This document shows positions 26,144 to 34,975 of a DNA stretch of 64,000 nucleotides, piece by piece (the stretch's first letter is position 1; the number at the start of each line of letters is the position of its first letter). Both the position numbers and the translations under genes were made by a program. The notes below the pieces were generated by a model. That model was not told where the DNA came from, did no database searches, and saw only the letters and a list, made by a program, of their open reading frames with translations. The DNA comes from an uncultured Francisella sp. GTDB lineage: Bacteria; Pseudomonadota; Gammaproteobacteria; Burkholderiales; Neisseriaceae. The stretch spans positions 248,001 through 312,000 of the forward strand of contig CALTVE010000001.1 in the NCBI GenBank assembly GCA_943913135.1. The letters run 5' to 3'.

Positions 26144-26401
26144 CTATTTTAACAAAGCATCCTCTATCCAATTAGGATTGATGGGGGGACAAAAATAATA
26201 CTCCCCTACTCTTAAACAGTGTTTATCCAATTCATGCGTCAATTTTTCTTTTGTCGCAGCTGCACCAGAGACTTTAATTCTGTCTACAGTTTCATGTGCT
26301 TCACCCTTAAGTTTATGAACCTGCTCTTTTAACCAGCTCGCGTTGCTATACGCATTGGCAGTAAACATTAAAAAAACTAAGGCTAAGAGCTGTTTCTTCA
26401 T
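26144..26401 (-). CDS. small secreted protein of unknown function
   Basis: An 85-residue protein I do not recognise. It has a clear Sec signal peptide (MKKQLLALVFLMFTANAYS, likely cut after residue 18-20) and a basic, helical mature part with two cysteines, in KHCLRVGEYYFCPP, which could form a disulfide. I used the ATG at 26401, eight bases after GGAGG. The in-frame ATG at 26410 sits almost on top of that site. It lies 16 bases downstream of rluB's end region in the same direction as rluB but follows it as a separate reading frame. Confidence 0.7.
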   Translation of the reverse strand: MKKQLLALVFLMFTANAYSNASWLKEQVHKLKGEAHETVDRIKVSGAAATKEKLTHELDKHCLRVGEYYFCPPINPNWIEDALLK

Positions 26402-26425
26402 TATTGCCATTCCTCCAAAAATTAC

Positions 26426-27295
26426 CTAGAGTTTTAAGTATAACCCAATCTCTTTTAAAACGTAAGTTACTTCCACTTCATTCAATTCATAATATTGGCC
26501 CGATTTTAAACGGGGGGGAATAGCAATTGGACCAAAGCGAATGCGGATTAAGCGGCTCACGGTAAAACCCAGCGTTTCGAAAATACGCCGCACTTCGCGA
26601 TTACGCCCTTCACGCAAGACGATGTGGTACCAATAATTTTTACCGCTGTTTTTCCTTGTTAAAGGGGTAGAAATACGACCTAAGCGAGCAACTCCATCTT
26701 CTAATTCTATCCCTTCAGTAACTAATTGATTTAAGATTTCTTCACTTAATTCGCTGTTGATACGCACGGCATATTCTCTATCAACAGCAAAAGAAGGATG
26801 AGTAAAACGGTTGGCTAAATCCCCAGAAGTGGTAAAAATCAATAAACCGGAGGTATTGAAATCTAATCGTCCCACTGATACCCACTCTTTACCGCGCACA
26901 GGGGGCACCTTATCAAAGACAGAAATACGGCCCTTAGGATCGCGACGAGAAACAATTTCACCCGCGGGCTTGTGATACAAAATAACACGGGGTAAATGAT
27001 CAGGAAACACCAACTTCACCAGTTTACCCTTCACTTTAACCGTATCATAAGGGCTGGCTTTATCTCCCAACTGTGCTACTTGACCATTAATCTCTACTTT
27101 ACCTTCCCCGATCAAGCGATCCATCTCCCGACGTGAGCCCAAACCTGAAGCAGCCAGTAATTTCTGTAAGCGTTCACTTTTAAGCCAATTCTTTGGCACA
27201 CGACGACTTCTAAGATACTGAGATCTCTTCTGAATCCTTTGATTGGGAGAGCGCAATACCATGCGCTTGGCTTTTTTGTCCGATTGATCGACCAT
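26426..27295 (-). CDS. rluB: 23S rRNA pseudouridine synthase, RluB/RsuA family
   Basis: Isomerises uridine in large-subunit rRNA (position 2605 in E. coli for RluB). The 289-residue protein has a basic N-terminal extension of about 40 residues, an S4 RNA-binding domain (LQKLLAASGLGSRREMDRLI, VEINGQVAQLGD), the catalytic aspartate in VGRLDFNTSGLL, FTHPSFAVDREYAVR and the C-terminal GRNREVRRIFETLG. RluB and RluE/RsuA relatives are similar; length and the S4 sequence favour RluB. It starts two bases after the ribE stop. Confidence 0.88.
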   Translation of the reverse strand: MVDQSDKKAKRMVLRSPNQRIQKRSQYLRSRRVPKNWLKSERLQKLLAASGLGSRREMDRLIGEGKVEINGQVAQLGDKASPYDTVKVKGKLVKLVFPDHLPRVILYHKPAGEIVSRRDPKGRISVFDKVPPVRGKEWVSVGRLDFNTSGLLIFTTSGDLANRFTHPSFAVDREYAVRINSELSEEILNQLVTEGIELEDGVARLGRISTPLTRKNSGKNYWYHIVLREGRNREVRRIFETLGFTVSRLIRIRFGPIAIPPRLKSGQYYELNEVEVTYVLKEIGLYLKL

Positions 27296-27296
27296 T

Positions 27297-27917
27297 TTAA
27301 TGATGAACTTGATTTTTTATAACCCGAGCCACTGTATCCACCAGGGTCTGAGTGTCTCGATCCAATTCCACATTGACTTTATCACCTACCTTACGATCAT
27401 TGAACACCGTAAGACGCAGAGTTTCCGGTATTAAATAGACTTTAAAAAAATCTTCTCCCCTTTCCCCCACTGTTAAGCTGCACCCATCCAGGGCAATGAA
27501 ACCTTTTTCAAAAACATAAGGCGACCAACGCGCATCCATCGTCAGTATTACTTCTGTTTCTTCTTTATCTTTGCGCACAGCAGAAATTGGGGCAGTAGTA
27601 AATATATGACCATTCACATGGTGCCCTCCTAATTCATCTCCCATTTTTAAAGCGCGTTCTACATTGACTGAATCGCCTTTTTTAAGGGCGCCTAAATTAG
27701 TACGACGTAAGGTCTCGCCAATTAAATCAAAAAAAACTACTCCCTTTTCTACCCGCGTCACCGTCAAGCAGCAGCCATTGATGGCAATCGAGGCGCCGAT
27801 ATTTATTTCCCCCTGTGCCGCTTGTGGTAAAGCAACTTCAAGAGAGGCCGCGCGATTATCTTGTTGTCGTTGAAAGGTGATGACTGTTCCTCTACCCTGA
27901 ACAATCCCTGTAAACAT
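27297..27917 (-). CDS. ribE: riboflavin synthase, alpha chain
   Basis: Dismutates two 6,7-dimethyl-8-ribityllumazine to riboflavin. The 206-residue protein has two lumazine-binding repeats: the first begins MFTGIVQGRG and includes INGCCLTVT, the second begins near MGDELGGHHVNGHI and includes LDGCSLTVGE. No ribBA or ribH is adjacent and no FMN riboswitch is seen; ribD is separately placed at 33.6 kb. ftsK stops three bases upstream. Confidence 0.95.
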   Translation of the reverse strand: MFTGIVQGRGTVITFQRQQDNRAASLEVALPQAAQGEINIGASIAINGCCLTVTRVEKGVVFFDLIGETLRRTNLGALKKGDSVNVERALKMGDELGGHHVNGHIFTTAPISAVRKDKEETEVILTMDARWSPYVFEKGFIALDGCSLTVGERGEDFFKVYLIPETLRLTVFNDRKVGDKVNVELDRDTQTLVDTVARVIKNQVHH

Positions 27918-27920
27918 TTT

Positions 27921-30728
27921 TTATCCTTCTTGACGCGGACGTGGAACTAAAATGGTCCGATTTCCATTATGCTCTGGACGCGACACAATACCCGAATTTT
28001 CCATTTCTTCAATCAAACGTGCCGCTCGATTGTAACCAATCCTCAGGGCTCTTTGTACAAAAGAAATGCTGGCTTTACCGTTATCTAATACAACAGCCAC
28101 TGCTTCGTCATAAAGAGGATCCTCCTCCGTCTCCTTATCACTCCGATTTCCTTCATCATTATCATCAAACCCGACCGCGGGGTTTAAAATTTCATCAATA
28201 TATTCTGGTTCACCTTGCGCTTTGAGGAAATCGACCACTCGGTGCACTTCGTCATCGGCAACAAAAGCTCCATGTACACGTAGAGGAAAACCAGAGCCGT
28301 GGCTAAAGAGCATATCGCCCATGCCAAGCAGATTTTCTGCCCCAGCTTGATCTAAAATAGTTCGACTGTCTACCTTGCTCGATACCTGAAAAGACACCCG
28401 CGAAGGAACACTTGCCTTAATTAAGCCCGTAATCACATCTACCGAAGGTCTCTGCGTTGCCAATATAAGGTGAATACCCGCAGCGCGTGCCTTCTGAGCC
28501 AGACGGGCGATAAGCTCTTCTACCTTTTTACCGGTAGTCATCATCATATCAGCAAACTCATCTACCACTACCACAATATAAGGGAAGCGTTCTAAAGGTT
28601 CAGGCTGGTCGGGCGTTAAACTAAAAGGATTACTTATTTTTTGCCCATGCAGTGCAGCCGCCTTTAACTTTTGGTTATAGCCTATGATGTTACGCACACC
28701 CAATTGGCTCATAATTCGATATCGCTTTTCCATTTCGTTCACACACCACATCAGCGCATTAGCCGCCATTTTCATATCGGTTACTACCGGCGCTAATAAA
28801 TGAGGAATGCCTTCATAAATGTTTAGTTCCAGCATCTTGGGGTCAATCATGACTAAACGCACCTGTTCAGGTGACTCTTTATAAAGTAATGACAAAATCA
28901 TCGCATTGATGCCAACCGATTTACCAGAACCTGTAGTTCCAGCCACTAAGAGATGGGGCGCTTTAGTCAGATCGGTCACAATCGGCGCTCCTGTAATATC
29001 TTGTCCTAAAGCTAGGGTTAATTTCGCCTTACTTTCTTGAAATACGGAGCTGGCGAAAATTTCTGATAACCGAATAATTTTACGTTTATTGTTGGGCAAT
29101 TCCAGCCCCATACAAGTTTTCCCAGGGATGGTATCGACAATGCGTACCGAAGCGCAGCCTAAAGCGCGAGCCAGATCTTTTTCGAGATTAATGACTTGAT
29201 TCCCACGCACCCCGACGTCAGGTTCAATATCATAGCGAGTCACAACGGGCCCCGCATAAGCATTGGTTACCTTTACCTTAACCTTAAATTCGGCCAATTT
29301 ATTTTCAATTAAAGCGCCCCGCCGCAGGACCGTTTCCCGAGACTCTTTAGGGATATTGGTTTCAATATCTTTTTCTAAGAGTGTTAAAGGTGGCCTATGA
29401 TACCCTTCTTCTTGAGAAGAGTCATAACGGGTTAAATCAAGATAGGGAACGCTCTGTTCTTTTATTTCTGGTTCTATATTCTGGCCGCTTATATGTTCAG
29501 AGTCAGAAGCTAAAGTATCTTTTTCTTCTTCTGTTTGTTCTTCTTTCTTTTTCTGGCCTAAAAAGTGATGGCGTTTGCGTCCGTAGGAAGAAGGATGCTT
29601 TATATTTTTTTCATTTTCGATAGACATAGGAATAATTTCTTCAGGTTGGGAATTATCCATCGGGGTAAAACGACTGGAAAGTACGCCTTTTCTGACCCCG
29701 CCCTGAATTTCCGCTGCCGAGGGCAAAATACTTTTGCCCTCTATGGTTCTTACGGTCCTACTTTTATCAACGGTTTGGGCAAATTGACGGCTGCGAACCA
29801 ACGGTGAATCGCTGCCTCTAAGATTCTCTTTAACTTCTCCGGCTTCTATCGTTGCATTGTCTTCAAAGGGAAAGTAATTTTTTTCTCGCCGTCTTTGACT
29901 GCGCAAACGTAAGAGATTATTTTTTATCTCTTCGCTATCGATAATTTCCCCTTTTGATTTCCTATTAGGAATCACTCTTTTTTTAAGTGGCTCCTTATGA
30001 AAAGTATTAAAAGGTGTTCTCTGAGTTCTAACATAATAATCGTCTATCGCTTCATCTATCGCCTTACGTTCAAAGGCCCCTACATCTACCTTTTTCAGCG
30101 ATGCTGATTGTGAAGAACGATTTTGGCTTTTGACCGTTCTCGTCTTGGAAAGGCGCTTTGAGCTCAAGCTTAATCGTCTCTTGTGAAAATTGAGTAATTC
30201 TTCAGGAGAAATAACTGCCAAATCTGGATCAACGGGTTTTTTGTCACCTCCTGATTCTAAAATAACGGTAGAAGAGTCATTGGTTATATTGTCCTTACCA
30301 TAGCGATCAATATAACGCTCCGCATGGGCCTTATAGCTTAAAAAAGAAGTCGGATGAGACCCAAAAATTGGATGATCATTTTCCTCCTCAGCTTCTTCAT
30401 TAAATAAGGGATAATGAGGTGCTTGTTTTTTCAATCGCCGATTTTTTTTACTCGTATATTTAGCTTTCTCATTTTCTAAAGCAGTAAAGGCAACTTTTTC
30501 TTCCATATCCTGCGAGTATTTCGCTCGATTGGTCTGAATCAAAGGCTTATACCCTACCTTATTAGGGCTATTATTTTTTTTTTGCTGAACCAAAGACAGT
30601 ACTTCCTGCTCAAAGCGATAAGAAAGGTAACGCTGCAGGATTAATAAAACAATTAACAATAAAATGGAAAACAGCAAAAGTATAGACAAAATCACCGTCA
30701 TAGCGGTCAAAAATAAATCAAAGCCCAA
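27921..30728 (-). CDS. ftsK: FtsK/SpoIIIE family DNA translocase with short membrane anchor
   Basis: Hexameric DNA pump that clears and aligns chromosome ends at the division septum. The 935-residue protein has one hydrophobic N-terminal segment (residues about 6-32), a long charged linker to about 440, then alpha and beta motor domains with Walker A GTTGSGKS near residue 597, Walker B VVVVDEFADMM near 720 and LATQRPSVDVITG, and the DNA-reading gamma winged helix in the last 65 residues. E. coli FtsK has four membrane helices; only one is apparent here. The longest frame starts at a TTG; an ATG nine codons later (30701) is possible. Confidence 0.9.
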   Translation of the reverse strand: MGFDLFLTAMTVILSILLLFSILLLIVLLILQRYLSYRFEQEVLSLVQQKKNNSPNKVGYKPLIQTNRAKYSQDMEEKVAFTALENEKAKYTSKKNRRLKKQAPHYPLFNEEAEEENDHPIFGSHPTSFLSYKAHAERYIDRYGKDNITNDSSTVILESGGDKKPVDPDLAVISPEELLNFHKRRLSLSSKRLSKTRTVKSQNRSSQSASLKKVDVGAFERKAIDEAIDDYYVRTQRTPFNTFHKEPLKKRVIPNRKSKGEIIDSEEIKNNLLRLRSQRRREKNYFPFEDNATIEAGEVKENLRGSDSPLVRSRQFAQTVDKSRTVRTIEGKSILPSAAEIQGGVRKGVLSSRFTPMDNSQPEEIIPMSIENEKNIKHPSSYGRKRHHFLGQKKKEEQTEEEKDTLASDSEHISGQNIEPEIKEQSVPYLDLTRYDSSQEEGYHRPPLTLLEKDIETNIPKESRETVLRRGALIENKLAEFKVKVKVTNAYAGPVVTRYDIEPDVGVRGNQVINLEKDLARALGCASVRIVDTIPGKTCMGLELPNNKRKIIRLSEIFASSVFQESKAKLTLALGQDITGAPIVTDLTKAPHLLVAGTTGSGKSVGINAMILSLLYKESPEQVRLVMIDPKMLELNIYEGIPHLLAPVVTDMKMAANALMWCVNEMEKRYRIMSQLGVRNIIGYNQKLKAAALHGQKISNPFSLTPDQPEPLERFPYIVVVVDEFADMMMTTGKKVEELIARLAQKARAAGIHLILATQRPSVDVITGLIKASVPSRVSFQVSSKVDSRTILDQAGAENLLGMGDMLFSHGSGFPLRVHGAFVADDEVHRVVDFLKAQGEPEYIDEILNPAVGFDDNDEGNRSDKETEEDPLYDEAVAVVLDNGKASISFVQRALRIGYNRAARLIEEMENSGIVSRPEHNGNRTILVPRPRQEG

Positions 30729-30809
30729 GGAAAGAGCCTATTTTACTATATTTTTTGAGAAACGATCACCCGTCCTTGCCCTCTCTAGTCAGCCCTACCC
30801 TCGCTGCAT

Positions 30810-30815
30810 TATAAT
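30810..30815 (+). promoter_or_regulatory. possible -10 element for fumC-aroE
   Basis: A perfect TATAAT 26 bases before the fumC ATG. The region 16-18 bases upstream has no good -35 match. Confidence 0.4.
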
Positions 30816-30841
30816 CGGCCTAAGCGATTATGGAGGAAAAT

Positions 30842-32233
30842 ATGGCTACTACGCGAGTAGAAAAAGATACTTTCGGTCCTATAGAAGTCCCTGCTGATCA
30901 TTATTGGGGCGCACAAACCGAACGCTCGAAAAAAAATTTTAAAATCTCTGGAGAAAAGCAGCCTAAAGAAATTATTAATGCTCTGGCAATCGTGAAACGC
31001 GCTTCGGCCATCATTAACCATCGTTTAGGTTTATTACCAGAAAAAAAAGCTAAAGCTATTGTTCAGACGACGGATGAAATTCTCGATAACCAGTTTCCCG
31101 ACGAATTTCCCTTAGTCGTATGGCAAACAGGCTCTGGCACCCAATCAAATATGAACATAAATGAAGTAATTGCCAACCGTGCCAGCCAAATCTTGGGGGG
31201 GCCCTTGGGCGAAGAACGCTTAGTTCATCCCAATGACGATGTTAATAAAAGCCAATCCTCTAACGATACCTTCCCGACTGCTATGCATATTGCTGCAGTC
31301 ATGGGTATCACCGAAAAACTACTGCCCGCTTTAAGAGCACTGCGGGACACATTACAAAAAAAATCTAATGCGTTTGAACATATCGTCAAGATAGGTCGAA
31401 CCCATCTCCAAGATGCTACTCCCTTAACTTTGGGCCAGGAATTTTCTGGTTATGTCGCCCAATTAAAACATGGCGAAGCGCATATTTCCCACACCTTATC
31501 CCATCTTTTTGAGCTTGCCTTAGGCGGTACTGCAGTGGGTACGGGCTTAAATACCCCTGAAGGCTATGCCGAGAAGGTCGCAGAAGAAATCGCTCATTTT
31601 ACTAAACTCCCCTTTATTACTTCACCCAACAAATTTGAATCTCTTGCCTCTGCTGATGCCCTAGTGGCGGCACACGGCACTCTAAAAACTCTGGCTGGCA
31701 GTTTAATGAAAATTGCTAATGATATCCGTTGGCTAGCCAGTGGACCACGCAGCGGTTTGGGTGAACTCTCTATCCCAGAAAACGAACCTGGCTCATCCAT
31801 TATGCCCGGCAAAGTTAACCCTACTCAGAGCGAAGCGATGACCATGCTCTGTGCTCAAGTATTTGGCAATGATGTGGCCATTAATTTCGGCGGTGCCTCT
31901 GGTAACTTTGAATTAAATGTCTACCGCCCCCTGATCGCCTACAACTTTATGCAAAGCATTCGCTTATTAGCAGATGGTATGGAAAGCTTTAATAAACATT
32001 GCGCTAGTGGTATAGAACCTAATAAAAAACGAATCGATGAACTTTTAAAACGTTCTTTAATGCTGGTCACCGCTTTGAATACTCATATTGGCTATGATAA
32101 AGCAGCAGAAATTGCCAAAAAAGCGCATCGCGAAGGCACCACATTAAAAGAAGCCGCACTCGCTACCGGGTATGTCAATGAAGATGACTTCGATGACTGG
32201 GTAGATCCGATTAAAATGGTAGGCAAAAGATAA
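30842..32233 (+). CDS. fumC: fumarate hydratase, class II
   Basis: Interconverts fumarate and malate in the TCA cycle, without an iron-sulfur cluster. The 463-residue protein has the superfamily signature GSSIMPGKVNP, TGSGTQSNMNINEV, SSNDTFPTAMH and KIGRTHLQDATPLTLGQ with the catalytic His. I used the ATG at 30842 because GGAGG lies just upstream; an in-frame ATG four codons earlier overlaps that site. aroE starts two bases after the stop. Confidence 0.97.
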   Translation: MATTRVEKDTFGPIEVPADHYWGAQTERSKKNFKISGEKQPKEIINALAIVKRASAIINHRLGLLPEKKAKAIVQTTDEILDNQFPDEFPLVVWQTGSGTQSNMNINEVIANRASQILGGPLGEERLVHPNDDVNKSQSSNDTFPTAMHIAAVMGITEKLLPALRALRDTLQKKSNAFEHIVKIGRTHLQDATPLTLGQEFSGYVAQLKHGEAHISHTLSHLFELALGGTAVGTGLNTPEGYAEKVAEEIAHFTKLPFITSPNKFESLASADALVAAHGTLKTLAGSLMKIANDIRWLASGPRSGLGELSIPENEPGSSIMPGKVNPTQSEAMTMLCAQVFGNDVAINFGGASGNFELNVYRPLIAYNFMQSIRLLADGMESFNKHCASGIEPNKKRIDELLKRSLMLVTALNTHIGYDKAAEIAKKAHREGTTLKEAALATGYVNEDDFDDWVDPIKMVGKR

Positions 32234-32235
32234 CC

Positions 32236-33054
32236 ATGACCACAAAAAGCTGGCGCTTAGCTCTCTTCGGGAACCCAGTTGATCACAGTTTATCGCCTAT
32301 TTTACAAAAAGCTTTTGCCAAACAATTTGACTTAAATATCTGCTATCAAAAAATTCTTACGCCCATAATTGATTTTCAAGAGAAGGTAGAAAATTTTTTC
32401 GCTACCGGGGGCGATGGGGCCAACGTAACCCTCCCTTTTAAAGAAGAAGCCTATCGTTTAGTGGATGAAATGAGTGATCGGGCCCGCGCTTGTGGCGCAG
32501 TGAACACTTTAATTCAGAAAAAAACCGGTCTTGTAGGCGATAACACTGATGGCATTGGCCTTGTAAATGACCTTATTCAGCAAGGCATCCGTCTGAAAGG
32601 AAAACGGATTTTACTGATAGGAGCTGGGGGCGCTGCTAAAGGCGCACTGCCTGCACTGATGCAAGAACAACCACAAAAAATCACGCTGAGCAATCGCACC
32701 TTTAGTAAAGCACAACGCATCGCTGAGCACTTCTCACTCCGCGCTGTACCATTAATGGCGACCCAGGAAGATCGCTATGATTTAATTATTAATGCAACTT
32801 CGTCAAGTATAAAAGGGGCTTTTCTTCCTCTTCCCGCAAGTATATTTTCCGAATGCAAAGCTGCCTATGATATGATGTACGGCACGCAAGACAGCCCTTT
32901 TTTACGCCACGCTCAAGAAAAAGGCGTTGCGCATATCAGTGATGGTCTTGGAATGGTAGTTTACCAAGGGGCTGCTTCTTTTTCTCTCTGGACTGGAAAA
33001 CAGCCTGATGCCCAACCCGTGCTCAATGCCCTTAAAACCCGTTTATATGTTTAG
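32236..33054 (+). CDS. aroE: shikimate dehydrogenase
   Basis: NADPH-dependent reduction of 3-dehydroshikimate to shikimate in aromatic amino acid synthesis. The 272-residue protein has the substrate region GNPVDHSLSPILQKAF, the catalytic lysine in NVTLPFKEEA, the aspartate in NTDGIGLV, the NADP fold GAGGAAKGAL with basic SNRTFSKA, and the C-terminal DGLGMVVYQGAASF. It is tightly packed between fumC and a lipoprotein gene. Confidence 0.97.
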   Translation: MTTKSWRLALFGNPVDHSLSPILQKAFAKQFDLNICYQKILTPIIDFQEKVENFFATGGDGANVTLPFKEEAYRLVDEMSDRARACGAVNTLIQKKTGLVGDNTDGIGLVNDLIQQGIRLKGKRILLIGAGGAAKGALPALMQEQPQKITLSNRTFSKAQRIAEHFSLRAVPLMATQEDRYDLIINATSSSIKGAFLPLPASIFSECKAAYDMMYGTQDSPFLRHAQEKGVAHISDGLGMVVYQGAASFSLWTGKQPDAQPVLNALKTRLYV

Positions 33055-33064
33055 GAATATCCTA

Positions 33065-33625
33065 ATGAATAAGTTTTATTTGTGCTTAATGGTACTGCCT
33101 TTCTCTTTCGCACTCTTTAGTTGCCACAATGCTAGCGAAGAAAGCTCAGTGAGTCATGAAGAAATTAATAGCGCTTTTAAAGGAGCAAACCATAATAAAT
33201 TGGCTTTTGCAGATCGCCTCCATAAAGAAGAAATTAGTTTTACTGCCCTCGGCAACGTTCGTTCTATGGATGAGGCTTCTTTACGCCAATATCAGAGTCA
33301 AGAAGATCCTCATGCCTTGGTTTATTATTATAGCGATGATCAGAAAACCGCTTTTATTATTGACTTTATCGGGAAAATTGACGATAAAAATATCTTAAGA
33401 AGTAATCTTAAAACCCTCGTGCAAAAAATGGATCCTAAAGCTCAAATATCGGAAACCAATGGCCAGTTTGTTTATGTCTACCACGATAATAATGGCTTTA
33501 ATAACGCCTGTCATCTACTGGCTGAGAAAACCAACAGCTATACTATCTGTGCGATCAGTCAGGAAAAATCCCTACAAGAACTAGCTAACTTAATACAAAA
33601 TCCTCAAGTACGTGCTTTACAGTAA
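33065..33625 (+). CDS. predicted lipoprotein of unknown function
   Basis: A 186-residue protein I do not recognise. I placed the start at the ATG at 33065 (AGGA eight bases upstream), giving a signal peptide ending FALFSC with Cys20 as the likely lipid-modified residue; phenylalanine at -2 is unusual for a lipobox. The frame runs further upstream into aroE without a signal-like sequence. The mature part is mixed alpha/beta in character with two further cysteines (NACHLL, YTICAI). It is the third gene of a fumC-aroE-lipoprotein-ribD run. Confidence 0.7.
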   Translation: MNKFYLCLMVLPFSFALFSCHNASEESSVSHEEINSAFKGANHNKLAFADRLHKEEISFTALGNVRSMDEASLRQYQSQEDPHALVYYYSDDQKTAFIIDFIGKIDDKNILRSNLKTLVQKMDPKAQISETNGQFVYVYHDNNGFNNACHLLAEKTNSYTICAISQEKSLQELANLIQNPQVRALQ

Positions 33626-33630
33626 GATCC

Positions 33631-34746
33631 ATGGACGAACATTTTACTGATCACGATCACGCCTTAATGAAAAAGGCGCTCGATTTAGCGTGGTTGGGGC
33701 GTTATGGCGTGTCCCCCAACCCTATGGTTGGTTGTGTCATTGCCGATAGAAATGGTACCGTTTCTACCGGTTATCACCGATACAAAGGTGGGGATCACGC
33801 CGAGATCGATGCCTTAAAAAAATTGCCTGCTAACTTCAACCCAGAGCAAGCAACGGTTTATTTAACGCTGGAACCATGCAGTCATCAAGGCAGCACTCCG
33901 CCTTGTGCCCCAGTTTTACGAGATCGAGGTTTTAAACGAGTGGTTGCTGCGATGGAAGATCCTAACCCTCAAGTAAGCGGGCAGGGGTTTGCCATTTTAC
34001 GCGCCGCGGGCGTCCAAGTGGGAATCGGATTGATGGAAAAAGAAGCACGTTCGCTGAATCGGAGCTTTTTATCGCGTATAGAAAAAAATCGCCCCTTTGT
34101 CACCCTCAAAATGGCTTTAAGCCTAGATGGCAAAATCTCTCTCTCCAATGGGATCAGCCAATGGATTAGCGGCGAAACTGCCCGCCAAGATGTGCAAGAA
34201 GCACGGGCACGCTCCAGTGCTATTTTAACCGGTATTAATACTGTTTTAATTGATAACCCTCGATTAAATGTGCGTACCGTCTCAACCCCACGTCAGCCGA
34301 TACGAGTGATTTTAGATTCCAATTTGCGTATTCCAGAAAGTGCTTTTGTAGTGCAAGATGATTCTAGCCCCACTTGGATAGCTACTCTGGAAAGAACACC
34401 CTTAAAAACAAAACCTTTTTTAAAAAAAAACCATATCCGTTCTTTTACGCTAAAGGCTAATCCGAAGGGACAGATTGCTTTACTTCCTTTTTTTACTCTT
34501 TTGGCTAAAGAAGGGATCAATGATCTTTATGTTGAAGCCGGCCCCACTTTAGCAGGTGCTTTATTAGAAGAAAATCTCGTCGATGAACTGATTATTTACC
34601 GTGCTCCTATAATTTTAGGACATCAAGCCTGTGATGCTTTTTTCTTGCCTCGCTTTTCTAAATTGGAAGAAGCCTTCCACTGGCAACTCATAGAAGAAAT
34701 CGATTGTCTCCCGGATAAGAAAAACATTTACCAAAAAATGGTTTAA
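33631..34746 (+). CDS. ribD: bifunctional riboflavin deaminase-reductase
   Basis: Deaminates and then reduces the pyrimidine intermediate of riboflavin synthesis. The 371-residue protein has an N-terminal deaminase with the zinc motif HAEIDAL (about residue 50) and PCSHQGSTPPC, then a C-terminal reductase with VTLKMALSLDGKIS, QWISGE, ARSSAILTGINTVL and VEAGPTLAGALL. It starts six bases after the lipoprotein stop. The 229-base gap to dinG holds two short hairpins (CCTA/TAGG and CCACC/GGTGG, about 34841-34880) and no gene. Confidence 0.95.
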   Translation: MDEHFTDHDHALMKKALDLAWLGRYGVSPNPMVGCVIADRNGTVSTGYHRYKGGDHAEIDALKKLPANFNPEQATVYLTLEPCSHQGSTPPCAPVLRDRGFKRVVAAMEDPNPQVSGQGFAILRAAGVQVGIGLMEKEARSLNRSFLSRIEKNRPFVTLKMALSLDGKISLSNGISQWISGETARQDVQEARARSSAILTGINTVLIDNPRLNVRTVSTPRQPIRVILDSNLRIPESAFVVQDDSSPTWIATLERTPLKTKPFLKKNHIRSFTLKANPKGQIALLPFFTLLAKEGINDLYVEAGPTLAGALLEENLVDELIIYRAPIILGHQACDAFFLPRFSKLEEAFHWQLIEEIDCLPDKKNIYQKMV

Positions 34747-34975
34747 AAGCTTTTTCCATTCCTGAAGGGAAATAGCCGGATATAACTGCCTTTTTTAAAC
34801 AGAGGACAGCATCACTTACCGTAGCAATAAACTCTTTATCCTAGGGTCTTAGGATTTAATCCCACCTCCTAAACGGTGGAAAAGGTATCTATAGAAAAAT
34901 AAAACGGCAAAGTTAAAGAAAATGCCCATATAGAAAATGCCAAATAATTTATTGCCAAACCACTTTTCCCCTCTA

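Noticed and set aside
30664..30897. 77-codon plus-strand frame across the ftsK-fumC gap
   Set aside because: It crosses the fumC start in another frame and has no ribosome binding site; it is a by-product of the intergenic sequence.
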